Source: Planctomycetia bacterium
Lineage (GTDB): Bacteria; Planctomycetota; UBA8108; UBA1146
Assembly: GCA_012269595.1 (NCBI GenBank)
Contig: JAAXJX010000007.1
Coordinates: forward strand, 23,658 to 78,077
Length of the DNA stretch: 54,420 nucleotides
Reading direction: 5' to 3'
Notes under the pieces: model-generated
The model's database searches: none
The model's input: only the letters and a program-made list of their open reading frames with translations
Told to the model about the DNA's origin: nothing
Program-made: the position numbers and the translations under genes
Part shown: piece after piece, positions 32,220-40,238 of the stretch
Layout of the letters: every line of letters starts with the position of its first letter
Numbering within the stretch: the first letter of the stretch is position 1

Positions 32220-33901
32220 CCCGTAATCCTCTCAACGATGCTGGAAACTCCTGAAGCGTCTGAAAAATTGATTCGATGCAAGGCATCGTGTGGACAGGCA
32301 TTGACACACGCTGGTCCAGAGGGCTGATCGAGGCAAAGGTCACATTTGGTTGCCTTGAGAACCGGTTTCCCAGTCTCCAGATCGATCACAGCTTCACCGT
32401 TGGCATCCTGAACCTCAACGGTTCGTATGTTGTCATAGGGGCAGGATTCAACGCAGGAAGCACAACCGATGCACTCGCTTTGAGTAATCACCACATTTCC
32501 GGTCGAATGTTCCCTGTGTATTGCCCCGGTAGGACAGCCGACCAGACACACCGGGTCGATACAGTGCATGCAGGCTGTTGCCACCATCAACTTTGCATGA
32601 CGGTATCCTTCACGAATGAAACGGGGATTCCCATCATGAGTCACGGCACAGGCTTTGACACAATCATCACAGTCAGTGCAGCGGTTCAGATCGATCACCA
32701 TCGTCTGGTTGCCGTTGACGATCCTGCGATCGAGAAAGAAGTTGAGCAGCTCCGTGGAAATCAGGCCCTTCTCTGAACCCAATTGATCGACGTCCAGATT
32801 CTTCAATTCTGGCAACACGTATTCGACAAAATCATTGCTGGGAATTACCACGAGATCGATGGCGCCTACCGCACGAATACTTCTCAAAGCCGGTGAGCTC
32901 ACGCCTGTTCTGGACAGTTTCATGAGCTCTTTAAGCCCGTAGACATCACCCGGGCGGAGATACCCCACCGTCTTCTCTTCACTGCCTTCTTTGTTGGTCA
33001 CTCTGGCAAAGCCACTGAGAAGAACATACAGGCCATCCATATGATGACCCTGTTGAAGAATGATCGATTCCCTGTCGATCATCGAGGATTGCGACTGCAT
33101 GATTTTACGGAAGTTTCGGTTCCAATGGTCCGACCCCCAACGCTCAAAGATGCTTTTTGCAGAAAGGGTGCGTTGTATCGCTTCAGGCAAGTCGGTGAGG
33201 GTTTTCATTCCACTAAAAATCTGGTGGCGTCTGTCGCCGATCAGATCTTCAAGGTAATGACTGAACTCTTTCGAGTTCTTGAGTATCTCGCGGACTCCCT
33301 GCCAACGAATCTCCAACAACTTGCAATCGGATTCTGCAAAGATAGAGGCAGTCCTTGGACTTCGGCGCAGGGCGGCAATCTCTCCGCAAATTTCGCCGAG
33401 ACCTATCCTCCTGGTCAGGTTTTTCGACATGTATTCTTCAAGGTCGATCTCCAACCGGGGAACATGGGCCTTCGCCGTATATACCCTGTCGGTTGAAGAA
33501 TCTGTATTGATCCGTTCAACAGGAGTTTTCCGGCGGAAGATTTGCCCAAGTGCTGACAGCCAGCTTCGCTTTCGTGTGACCCTCTTGCGGGCAAAATTCT
33601 TTTCGCCCGACTCTTCAAGATTGACACGGATTTCCCCTTCAAGGGGAATCAGAACGGATCCACCGTAATCACCCTTGCGGATGATGATGTCTGCTTTTTC
33701 ATACTCAACGACCCGGGCATCTATTTGCAATATCGACTCGATGGACTTGCCCCTCGATTCGCATTCCTCCCATGCAATCGAAAGAATTGAATTGTACTGA
33801 ACCCAATCGAGGACAACTCGCGGGATTGCTTCTGGGCTGAAGCAATGGCTGCGAGAGTCCTCTTCCGAATCATGTATGGCAGATCCGGTGACAGGGCACA
33901 T
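32216..33901 (-). CDS. Cyclic-nucleotide-binding domains fused to a four-cluster ferredoxin module
   Basis: 561 residues. Residues ~60-205 form a cyclic-nucleotide-binding (CRP/PKA-R type) domain split by a basic insert (~100-155); its phosphate cassette GEICGEIAALRRSPRTAS is well conserved. A second such domain (~260-375, LYVLLSGFARV, LRPGDVYGLKEL) has lost the cassette Glu/Arg pattern. Residues 403-545 are a 16-Cys ferredoxin of the HybA/DmsB kind: C408TDC-DDC-VKAC, C444MHC...C...CP, C477IGC-ASC-VESCP, C520DLC...C-VNACP, enough for four [4Fe-4S] clusters. There is no DNA-binding domain or signal peptide, so it is a cytoplasmic electron-transfer subunit with possible allosteric control. Its stop overlaps the next start, so it is co-expressed with the cytochrome b gene. 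Confidence 0.93.
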   Translation of the reverse strand: MCPVTGSAIHDSEEDSRSHCFSPEAIPRVVLDWVQYNSILSIAWEECESRGKSIESILQIDARVVEYEKADIIIRKGDYGGSVLIPLEGEIRVNLEESGEKNFARKRVTRKRSWLSALGQIFRRKTPVERINTDSSTDRVYTAKAHVPRLEIDLEEYMSKNLTRRIGLGEICGEIAALRRSPRTASIFAESDCKLLEIRWQGVREILKNSKEFSHYLEDLIGDRRHQIFSGMKTLTDLPEAIQRTLSAKSIFERWGSDHWNRNFRKIMQSQSSMIDRESIILQQGHHMDGLYVLLSGFARVTNKEGSEEKTVGYLRPGDVYGLKELMKLSRTGVSSPALRSIRAVGAIDLVVIPSNDFVEYVLPELKNLDVDQLGSEKGLISTELLNFFLDRRIVNGNQTMVIDLNRCTDCDDCVKACAVTHDGNPRFIREGYRHAKLMVATACMHCIDPVCLVGCPTGAIHREHSTGNVVITQSECIGCASCVESCPYDNIRTVEVQDANGEAVIDLETGKPVLKATKCDLCLDQPSGPACVNACPHDALHRINFSDASGVSSIVERITG

Positions 33902-33911
33902 GCATCAACTC

Positions 33912-34913
33912 CTATTTGTAGTCTTCTTCTTTGGGAAGCATGGAATCGAGACCTGCAAGGTCTTCACCATTGGAAGTCGCTGCCAGGTTATCGAGTGAAA
34001 TCGTGATGGCGGCGGCCGCTTCAAGCATTGCTGGCTGGTTTTTCAAACTCAACTTCAGTGATCCTACCGCTTCAAGGGCTTTCACGAGATCTGACTGTTG
34101 AGTTGCCTTCGCAGCTGTTGCCAGTTTCTTGCGCAGCGTACTGACTCTGCGCGCATTTGCTTTGGCGTAATCGCCCATACCCTCTGCGGTACCCACGGCC
34201 TTCAGCAACAATTCCAATTCAGCAAGGATGCCCACTGCATAGAGCAAGCGCTGACGCTCAATCGAGGCCACCTTGTTTTCCTTGCCTTTGGTGTAGAAAT
34301 TATTGTGTCGGATGCTTCCTTGACTCCAGGCGACCAACTCAAAGTCTGATCCAGCCGGGTGGCCACCGACATTGACAAGGTTTTCGTGGGGAACGACATG
34401 GCAACTGACACAATTGCGTGCGATGTCTGCGATCATCGTCGGGCGCAACATTCCTGCAGCTTCAGAGGCTTTCCAACGACGAGCAATTTCGTCTGCCGTT
34501 TCCTGTCCCTCTTCCTTGCCGCTGAACTCGCCATGGAGTTTGACCCAACCCATTCCAGCGCCATGACAGGATTCGCAAGATACCCCCGAAGAGGGCTTCA
34601 GTTTTTCATCCTCCCAATGACTCGTGGCATGGCAGTCGAGGCACAGGCTTTCACTCTTGATCCTCCGGATCCCCATCTTCTTGGCGATCTCCCGGCCTTT
34701 CTCGGTACGGGGCATGTCCGTGATCGTTCCATGGTGGACAGTTTGCTCCCAGACCGCTCCTGAATGGGTATGACATTCAGTGCACTCCGAAGCACCGACG
34801 ATGGCTTTGGGATCAAAGCCCGGGCCGGTGGGCAACTTTGCTGTTTCAGCCTCCTGGCCCAAACCCACAGCCACCATTGCGACCAATAACAAGGGAATCA
34901 AATTCTGAATCAT
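33912..34913 (-). CDS. Tetra-haem cytochrome c (cytochrome c554-like)
   Basis: 333 residues from ATG 34913, with GAGG upstream; an in-frame start at 34955 is rejected because the signal peptide (MIQNLIPLLLVAMVAVGLG) begins at 34913. Four CxxCH motifs at Cys44, 91, 113 and 168 (CTECH, CLDCH, CESCH, CVSCH), extra His residues (QTVHHGT, CHVVPHENL, GGHPAGSDFELVAWSQGSIRHNNF) as possible distal ligands, in the order of cytochrome c554 family proteins. The last ~120 residues are Ala-rich, predicted helical, haem-free. A soluble periplasmic shuttle between the inner-membrane module and the penta-haem or outer-membrane partner is inferred. It lies 10 bases from the next gene and 52 from the previous one. 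Confidence 0.92.
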   Translation of the reverse strand: MIQNLIPLLLVAMVAVGLGQEAETAKLPTGPGFDPKAIVGASECTECHTHSGAVWEQTVHHGTITDMPRTEKGREIAKKMGIRRIKSESLCLDCHATSHWEDEKLKPSSGVSCESCHGAGMGWVKLHGEFSGKEEGQETADEIARRWKASEAAGMLRPTMIADIARNCVSCHVVPHENLVNVGGHPAGSDFELVAWSQGSIRHNNFYTKGKENKVASIERQRLLYAVGILAELELLLKAVGTAEGMGDYAKANARRVSTLRKKLATAAKATQQSDLVKALEAVGSLKLSLKNQPAMLEAAAAITISLDNLAATSNGEDLAGLDSMLPKEEDYK

Positions 34914-34965
34914 TCCAGTCCTCTTTTCGAAGCAACAACCATAGCCAGCCTGCAAAGGGAATCTG

Positions 34966-36213
34966 TCAAACGTCCAGCTCGACTTCTCCGTCGGGGATTC
35001 CGACGCAGGTCAAACAACTTCCTTCGTCCGGGTCAAAGCCCGGCTCATCTTCATATTTTACTTTTCCGGAGAGCACTCTCACCTGGCAAGTTCCGCAACT
35101 GCCGGATCGACAACTGCTGTCAATCTCCACACCATTCTCCTCTGCCATTTCAAGAATCGAAGACTCTCCGTCCCATTTCACTTCCGTTTTTGAAAAACGA
35201 ATCACGGTCGAAGAATCACTCTCTGTGGCAGCCCCTGAATCTTCAGAAGGTTTTTTCTTTTTGATGGAGGCTGGGCCAAACGCTTCCATTTTGATATCCC
35301 GACTCGGGATTCCGGCCGCCTCCATGGATGGCACCAATGCCTGCATCATCGGTGGCGGCCCACAGATGTAGAACTGAGCCTCCAGATGACCGACCGTTTC
35401 CTGAATGGCATCCACAGACAAAAATCCCGTCTTCGAACCCTCAGGCAATTCATGACCGTCTTCCGGATGGCTGAAGTAAGTGTGGAGATGCAGATGACCT
35501 CTCACTTGCATCAATTCATTCAATCGCTCAGCAAAAGCATGATCCCGGTGACTCCGTACGGCATGAAACAGATAACAGGTTCTTTCAATGCCTTCCTTGC
35601 AGATCGTTTCCAGCATGCTGAGAAGGGGCGTGATTCCGATCCCGCCGGCGATGAGCACAGCAGGTCGATCATCTTCCCGGTCGAGATAAAACTTCCCATT
35701 GGGTGCACTGACCTCGATGACCGATCCAATCTCCAGTTCCTCATGAAAGTAACTGGAGCCTTTTCCAGGTGGGAAATCGGTCTCGGGTGGTGCTGGCACT
35801 TTCTTGATGGTGACGCGGTAAAGGTTGTCTTCCAGAACACCTGAACTCAGGGAGTAACTGCGGATCGTCGGCTTGGAATCGCCGGGTACCGTAAATCGAA
35901 AACCGATGTGCTGTCCCGGTTCGAAGGGTCGAATCGGTTCACCATCAACAGGGCCCAGGTAAAAGGAGCAGATGTCTTCCGCTTCCAGCACCTTGTTCAC
36001 AACATTGAATCGGCGGAAACCCTTCCAGTTCCCCACAGACTCTTTTGAAGGCCCGTGCTGCCCCTGGTCCACCATGCTTCTCAGTTGCTCAGCCTGACGC
36101 TGTTGAAACTTCGACCGGGCGAAAGACTGCCGTAAAGACACGAAAATCCCTGCCACTGCATCCAGCAGCGCCAATCCCATCAGGATCAGTCCGGTGACGT
36201 AAACGAATTCCAT
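34966..36213 (-). CDS. Membrane-anchored FAD/NAD(P)-binding ferredoxin reductase with 2Fe-2S domain
   Basis: 415 residues. An N-terminal membrane helix (about 4-26) anchors a cytoplasmic or periplasmic reductase. The FAD-binding domain has R118-S-Y-S-L-S-S, the NAD(P) domain GGIGITPLL (190-198) and CGPPPMM (284-290), and the C-terminal domain (~335-415) is plant-type [2Fe-2S] with C368-x4-C373-x2-C376 and Cys403. A linker rich in Lys, Glu and Ser (~317-335) separates the last two. The order FAD, NAD, 2Fe-2S is that of phthalate-dioxygenase-reductase-like and NqrF-inverse proteins. It would move electrons from NAD(P)H to a one-electron acceptor such as a c-type cytochrome, or back. Flavin and NAD use suggest the cytoplasmic face, so the direct partner is uncertain. 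Confidence 0.93.
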   Translation of the reverse strand: MEFVYVTGLILMGLALLDAVAGIFVSLRQSFARSKFQQRQAEQLRSMVDQGQHGPSKESVGNWKGFRRFNVVNKVLEAEDICSFYLGPVDGEPIRPFEPGQHIGFRFTVPGDSKPTIRSYSLSSGVLEDNLYRVTIKKVPAPPETDFPPGKGSSYFHEELEIGSVIEVSAPNGKFYLDREDDRPAVLIAGGIGITPLLSMLETICKEGIERTCYLFHAVRSHRDHAFAERLNELMQVRGHLHLHTYFSHPEDGHELPEGSKTGFLSVDAIQETVGHLEAQFYICGPPPMMQALVPSMEAAGIPSRDIKMEAFGPASIKKKKPSEDSGAATESDSSTVIRFSKTEVKWDGESSILEMAEENGVEIDSSCRSGSCGTCQVRVLSGKVKYEDEPGFDPDEGSCLTCVGIPDGEVELDV

Positions 36214-36222
36214 CTTCAGGAC

Positions 36223-37605
36223 CTAGAACCGAATGAGAATTTCCGCACGGAGGCCATGCCCCACATCGAGGCTCTCCTCTTTTTTCACGTAGGTATCCAT
36301 CTGGAACATCGTTCGGCCATTCAGTTTTTTCTGATAGCGGCCACCTACTGCTCCAGTGGCTGGGCCATCCCCTTCCAGGGCAGACCTGAAGCCCGTTTCA
36401 AACACCAGGTTCGAAGCACCCTGATCGTAGCTCCACTGGTAACCTACAGATCCACCATAGGAATCATCCGCACGGTTGCCCAATGCAGGTCGATATCTTC
36501 CCAAACCGGCAGCTGCAAAGAGCAATCCCGCCTTGCCGAGAGGCCCACCATTGGTCTCACCGCGGGCAGCGGAGGCAAACTGGTCAATACCAACGAAGAG
36601 GGTGGCGTATGCCATATCCGGTGTTCCGATGGGGGTTTTCGATGCTTCAGCAAAGAACAGGGTTCCGTCACTGACGGCTGCGTTGTCGTCCTCTTCGGCG
36701 ATGGAACTGCAGATTCGGAAAGTGGTGTTGTAACTCTCCCCACCAAATTTCAGTCGCTGGGATGATCCCCAGCCGAGGAACCAGGCGGAGCCACCTTCTG
36801 CAACAGGGGCATCCACATGAACCACATCGAGGTCGATGGTGCTCTTGTAGGTATCTGCTTCCGCAGAGAAAGAAAGGTAGCGGGACTCCTCGGAGAGCAG
36901 GTTGTTGTCCCGGCTGACTTCATCCCAACCAGCGATCAGCGTCATCCGGGTCGTCGCTGTTCCGGGAACCGCCACAAAGCGGGTGATTCCGACCGCATCC
37001 ATCATGTCGTTGACGAGCAGTCCGTCCTGAAGATCCACGCGCCAGCGGCCCACACTGAATCCGTAATCCAGCTTGCGAGTGCCATCCGGATCGAGAGCCG
37101 GTATCAGCTCAGACAACTCACCCTCGAAGAAAAATGTGGTGACCCGGGTATTGGTTTCGTCGACCCAACCCTCTTCAGCTTCCGGCTCGAAAACATACCG
37201 ACTGAAACTTCCCCGCTGATGCAGGGGAGAAAGGCCGATGAGAAATCTCTCGGTGCCGTTCAGTTGCAGGTTTCCAAACAGGTCCATGCGCTGGGCCCAT
37301 TCGACGATCCGGTCTCCGCTGCCTCCGGGATCGACGAGGTTGATTCCGGAACGAAGATTTCCGTAGACCCAGAAAGACGGTCGCCAGACCGCACCGCCTG
37401 GAACATCGAAGCCCCTTTCAAGGCGCCCGGTCTGAACCAGCCCCGGTCCAATCTGGATCAAGGGCGGGTGAGGCTTGATCAACGATTCGTCAACCAGGGG
37501 AATCGGGTAGTCCGGCAGTCTGCTGGGACTCTCCTCCTCCTGCGCTCCAACAGGAAGACAAACAAGGCTGAACAGGAGCAGGGTAAATGCGAGAACTCTG
37601 ATCAT
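36223..37605 (-). CDS. Outer-membrane beta-barrel-like protein of unknown function
   Basis: 460 residues; ATG overlaps the stop of the penta-haem cytochrome gene (ATGA). It has a signal peptide (MIRVLAFTLLLFSLVCLPVGAQ), a Pro-rich start, then many alternating-pattern strands with aromatic girdles (PSFWVYGNLRSGINL, KLDYGFSVGRWRVDL, SVGYQWSYDQGASNLVFETGF) and a terminal beta-signal ending in Phe (HGLRAEILIRF). This fits an 18- to 22-strand-type barrel; no plug or haem motif is present. In known porin-cytochrome conduits such as MtrB with MtrA, a haem-free barrel sheathes a multihaem protein. Here it sits between two cytochrome-type genes, so a similar role is attractive, yet there is no recognisable MtrB signature (for example the CxxC near its N-terminus is missing). 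Confidence 0.8.
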   Translation of the reverse strand: MIRVLAFTLLLFSLVCLPVGAQEEESPSRLPDYPIPLVDESLIKPHPPLIQIGPGLVQTGRLERGFDVPGGAVWRPSFWVYGNLRSGINLVDPGGSGDRIVEWAQRMDLFGNLQLNGTERFLIGLSPLHQRGSFSRYVFEPEAEEGWVDETNTRVTTFFFEGELSELIPALDPDGTRKLDYGFSVGRWRVDLQDGLLVNDMMDAVGITRFVAVPGTATTRMTLIAGWDEVSRDNNLLSEESRYLSFSAEADTYKSTIDLDVVHVDAPVAEGGSAWFLGWGSSQRLKFGGESYNTTFRICSSIAEEDDNAAVSDGTLFFAEASKTPIGTPDMAYATLFVGIDQFASAARGETNGGPLGKAGLLFAAAGLGRYRPALGNRADDSYGGSVGYQWSYDQGASNLVFETGFRSALEGDGPATGAVGGRYQKKLNGRTMFQMDTYVKKEESLDVGHGLRAEILIRF

Positions 37606-39530
37606 TGTCCCGCCTCCTCTGCCGCACTGGTGACCGCCGACTTTTCAGCGACCACCACTGCGCCCTCAACCAACTTCTCCGCCAAAGCCCGAGGCGACAT
37701 GTTGTAGTCGAAGCCCACGTGCATCGTCTGATGAATCAGGTTCACCGGCACCGACTGGGAAACGAATCGGGCATCGATGGTGAAGGGCCCTTCGCCCTTC
37801 AGCAGATCCGGGCTGACATGGTATTCCGCAGTCCTGTGCCCCAGCGGCTCAATGCCCCGGCGATGCTTGCGCATCCCCTTGGGGTGTCCGTAGATATTGT
37901 TGGGACGAGAAGCCGGACGAATGAAGGGCAAAGCCGACACGGAACTGTTGATGGTCAGCACTTGCTCCTGGTCACCCCCGCGAATGTTTCGCGACATGAA
38001 CTTCGATTGCAGGTTAAAGAGCTGCTCATCCAGAGGCACTTCTCCATTGCGGACATACAGGGAAAAAGTATCCCGCAAATCACCATTCGGATCCCGGTCT
38101 CCCGACTGGAATACGATTTCACCGGCCGCGTTTTTCACATCGATCTGGACCACGAAAACCCGCTCCGCATCAAAGCCGGTCGGCAGGTTGTGCCCCCTCG
38201 TCAGGTTGCGAACGTCAATTTCAAAATCGAGACCACCTTCATCATGGTTGGTCACACGGATGTCGGAGAGCCCGAAGCCTCGCTTGAGAACTTCGATTCG
38301 CTGCTCCTTCGCCCAACCCAGCAACTCTTGTTGCTCAGCGATAATTTCCCGTGCTTCGTATCGGTCATCGATGGAAACCCAGGATTCCGGGAAGGGGAAA
38401 TCCTCGGGACAGTTGTCCTCAAACTCATCGGTTCCCCAACCGGCTTCAACATCAAAGAGCAACCACTCCTGGAGGCTCTTGAACTCATTCGCTTTCTTGT
38501 TGACCGGGAAGATCCCCTCGTGAATCAGGGAATAATCGGGCCCGGCAAAGAAGTGATTGGTCAACTTGCGCGGCGCGGTTTCCTTGCCGCCGACAATCGC
38601 GGCGGGACCCCACTCGTATCCAGCGGGGACGCCCTGCTCCTTGCCCATGTGACAGTCGTTGCAGGTGATTCCCTCTTCCGCTGCGGGCGAATTGCGGTAT
38701 TCGGTCATCAGCTCATGAACCCGAAGTCCGTTGGGGGCAAACACCTCGTGGCAGGATCCGCAGAATGCGGGAGTCGTCAACTCGAAGAAGGGTTCAATCT
38801 CCGTGTGGATCGCGCGTCCCACTCCATCACGATCGGTATTGACCTTGAACTGCTTTTTGTCGGCCAGCACCCGGGCGAGTTCCGCATTGCCCAAGGCTCC
38901 CTTGACGGAGTCGAAGACGTCACCCTGGTCGATGCCGATTCTTCCCGAAACCTTGCGATATCCCGCACTCATGCGGTGGCAGGTCACACAGGTAATCCCT
39001 TCTCTCGAAGCAGGATGGCGATCGAGATTGGAGGCACTGAAGGGCTCGCCAATGTCAGACCCCACAGGAGCATGACAACGCAGGCAGAAATCACCATTGG
39101 TGGTACTCGTTCCCACGTTCATGGCGTTCTGCATCGACATCATCAGCGGGCTCAACTGGGAGTAGGCGTGCTGGGAAACGGACCACTCCTTGTATTGCTT
39201 CGGGTGGCACAACGCGCACTCGTCTGCGGAGGGGAAGTTGCTCTTGGCGAAGACTTTTTCGTGAGCCTCAATCGACGAAAAGGCATCTTCTTCTCCGGTT
39301 TCCGCAACCTTCTCATCTGACTCCAGGAGGTCATCACCGAGAAGGTCGTCATCAAGCAACTCATCACCGAGCAACTCATCGTCGAGCAACTCTTCTTCTG
39401 CGGGTGGATCCTGGGTCAATGCCACCGATCTCTCGATCAGGTGGGTTGCGGCAACGACACTGGCAATCACCAGAAGTGCGCCGCCCGTTCTCAGGAAGAG
39501 CGGAAACAATACAAACTTCTTCGAAATCAT
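37602..39530 (-). CDS. Penta-haem cytochrome c with N-terminal acidic DDLL repeat
   Basis: 642 residues from ATG 39530 (AAAGG upstream); an in-frame start at 39659 would put 43 unlikely residues before the signal anchor. A membrane segment (~11-30) is followed by the acidic repeat EEELLDDELLGDELLDDDLL (residues ~45-72) and five CxxCH motifs at Cys105, 149, 181, 257 and 290 (CALCH, CLRCH, CVTCH, CGSCH, CNDCH), a c554/NrfA-like spread. The haem-free C-terminal half (~330-642) has beta-rich stretches (DIRVTNHDEGGLDFEIDVRN). It is the first gene of the seven-gene run, 245 bases downstream of the DUF4345 gene's end, so the promoter should lie near 39531-39775. Its stop overlaps the barrel gene. 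Confidence 0.92.
   Translation of the reverse strand: MISKKFVLFPLFLRTGGALLVIASVVAATHLIERSVALTQDPPAEEELLDDELLGDELLDDDLLGDDLLESDEKVAETGEEDAFSSIEAHEKVFAKSNFPSADECALCHPKQYKEWSVSQHAYSQLSPLMMSMQNAMNVGTSTTNGDFCLRCHAPVGSDIGEPFSASNLDRHPASREGITCVTCHRMSAGYRKVSGRIGIDQGDVFDSVKGALGNAELARVLADKKQFKVNTDRDGVGRAIHTEIEPFFELTTPAFCGSCHEVFAPNGLRVHELMTEYRNSPAAEEGITCNDCHMGKEQGVPAGYEWGPAAIVGGKETAPRKLTNHFFAGPDYSLIHEGIFPVNKKANEFKSLQEWLLFDVEAGWGTDEFEDNCPEDFPFPESWVSIDDRYEAREIIAEQQELLGWAKEQRIEVLKRGFGLSDIRVTNHDEGGLDFEIDVRNLTRGHNLPTGFDAERVFVVQIDVKNAAGEIVFQSGDRDPNGDLRDTFSLYVRNGEVPLDEQLFNLQSKFMSRNIRGGDQEQVLTINSSVSALPFIRPASRPNNIYGHPKGMRKHRRGIEPLGHRTAEYHVSPDLLKGEGPFTIDARFVSQSVPVNLIHQTMHVGFDYNMSPRALAEKLVEGAVVVAEKSAVTSAAEEAGQ
39314..39405 (-). 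repeat. Short tandem repeat coding for acidic DDLL units
   Basis: Units close to AACTCATCACCGAGC and GTCATCACCGAGAAG, about 15 bases each, repeat inside the penta-haem cytochrome gene and give the residues LLDDELLGDELLDDDLLGDD. It matches in style, though not in DNA sequence, the repeat in the deca-haem gene of the same run. Confidence 0.8.
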
Positions 39531-39775
39531 CTCAAACCTTTCACGGTTCTGACTCTGGGATGTCTCACCCCGACCAGACCATGCTTGAACAGATTTATGG
39601 AGGCTCAGAACCCTTGTTCCCAGATCTTCAGGTGTAAACCTTGAAAAGTCCAACACCATATTAAGTCGAAGTCGCTCGATAAATCTGAATGATCATGGAA
39701 ACGTGAAAGCGAAGTGGCAGAACGCCTCCCCGGTATCAAAGCTGATTAGATAAAGCTCAGTGAAAACCGGATTTG

Positions 39776-40231
39776 TTAATAATCCTCGACTTCTTCTTCC
39801 TCGAGCTCTTCTTCCATTTCAACCCCGCCGGAAAGCAGCCTTTGGGCGTGAACTCCCAGTGCCCATGCGGTCACCACCTCGATCGATGCTGCCACGATGG
39901 TGTAAGTGGATATCCCATCGAGCATTAGGCTGGAAAAGCGCGCCAGAGCCAGGCCCAGGAAGCACCATGCGAGAGGTTGGAGCCATATTGCATAGGAAGG
40001 GCTCCAGAGACATCTCAGAGTCACCAGACCCAGAGACAGGATGAGTCCTCCGAGAAGTGCGCGAAACTCGCCGATCGTCGCCGGCTGGATCGCCTCACGG
40101 TCGGGGAGAAGCGGGTTTTCAGGAGTCTGCCAGGTCAGCATCATCTCCATGACCTGCACCGGATCGAGCATCACCCAGAGCCCGAAACCAACATTGAAGA
40201 TCGAAATCAGTGTCAGAAAAATAACGATCAT
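39776..40231 (-). CDS. Membrane protein, DUF4345-like
   Basis: 151 residues from ATG 40231, which follows GAGGAGTGAGG closely; translation starts just after the stop of the aldose 1-epimerase gene. Four hydrophobic segments are visible (starting MIVIFLTLISIFNVGFGLW, then about 60-78, 85-103 and 110-128), with the early FGLWVMLDP and GEFRALLGGLILSLGL that are typical of the DUF4345 family. The last ~16 residues are almost only acidic (EMEEELEEEEVEDY). Function unknown. The tail resembles the acidic tracts of the neighbouring cytochromes, but this may be chance. Confidence 0.8.
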   Translation of the reverse strand: MIVIFLTLISIFNVGFGLWVMLDPVQVMEMMLTWQTPENPLLPDREAIQPATIGEFRALLGGLILSLGLVTLRCLWSPSYAIWLQPLAWCFLGLALARFSSLMLDGISTYTIVAASIEVVTAWALGVHAQRLLSGGVEMEEELEEEEVEDY

Positions 40232-40238
40232 GGCGACC

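Noticed and set aside
37605-39320. 571-residue plus-strand ORF
   Set aside because: Antisense to the penta-haem cytochrome gene, which has five CxxCH motifs and a signal anchor; the length is due to biased third positions.
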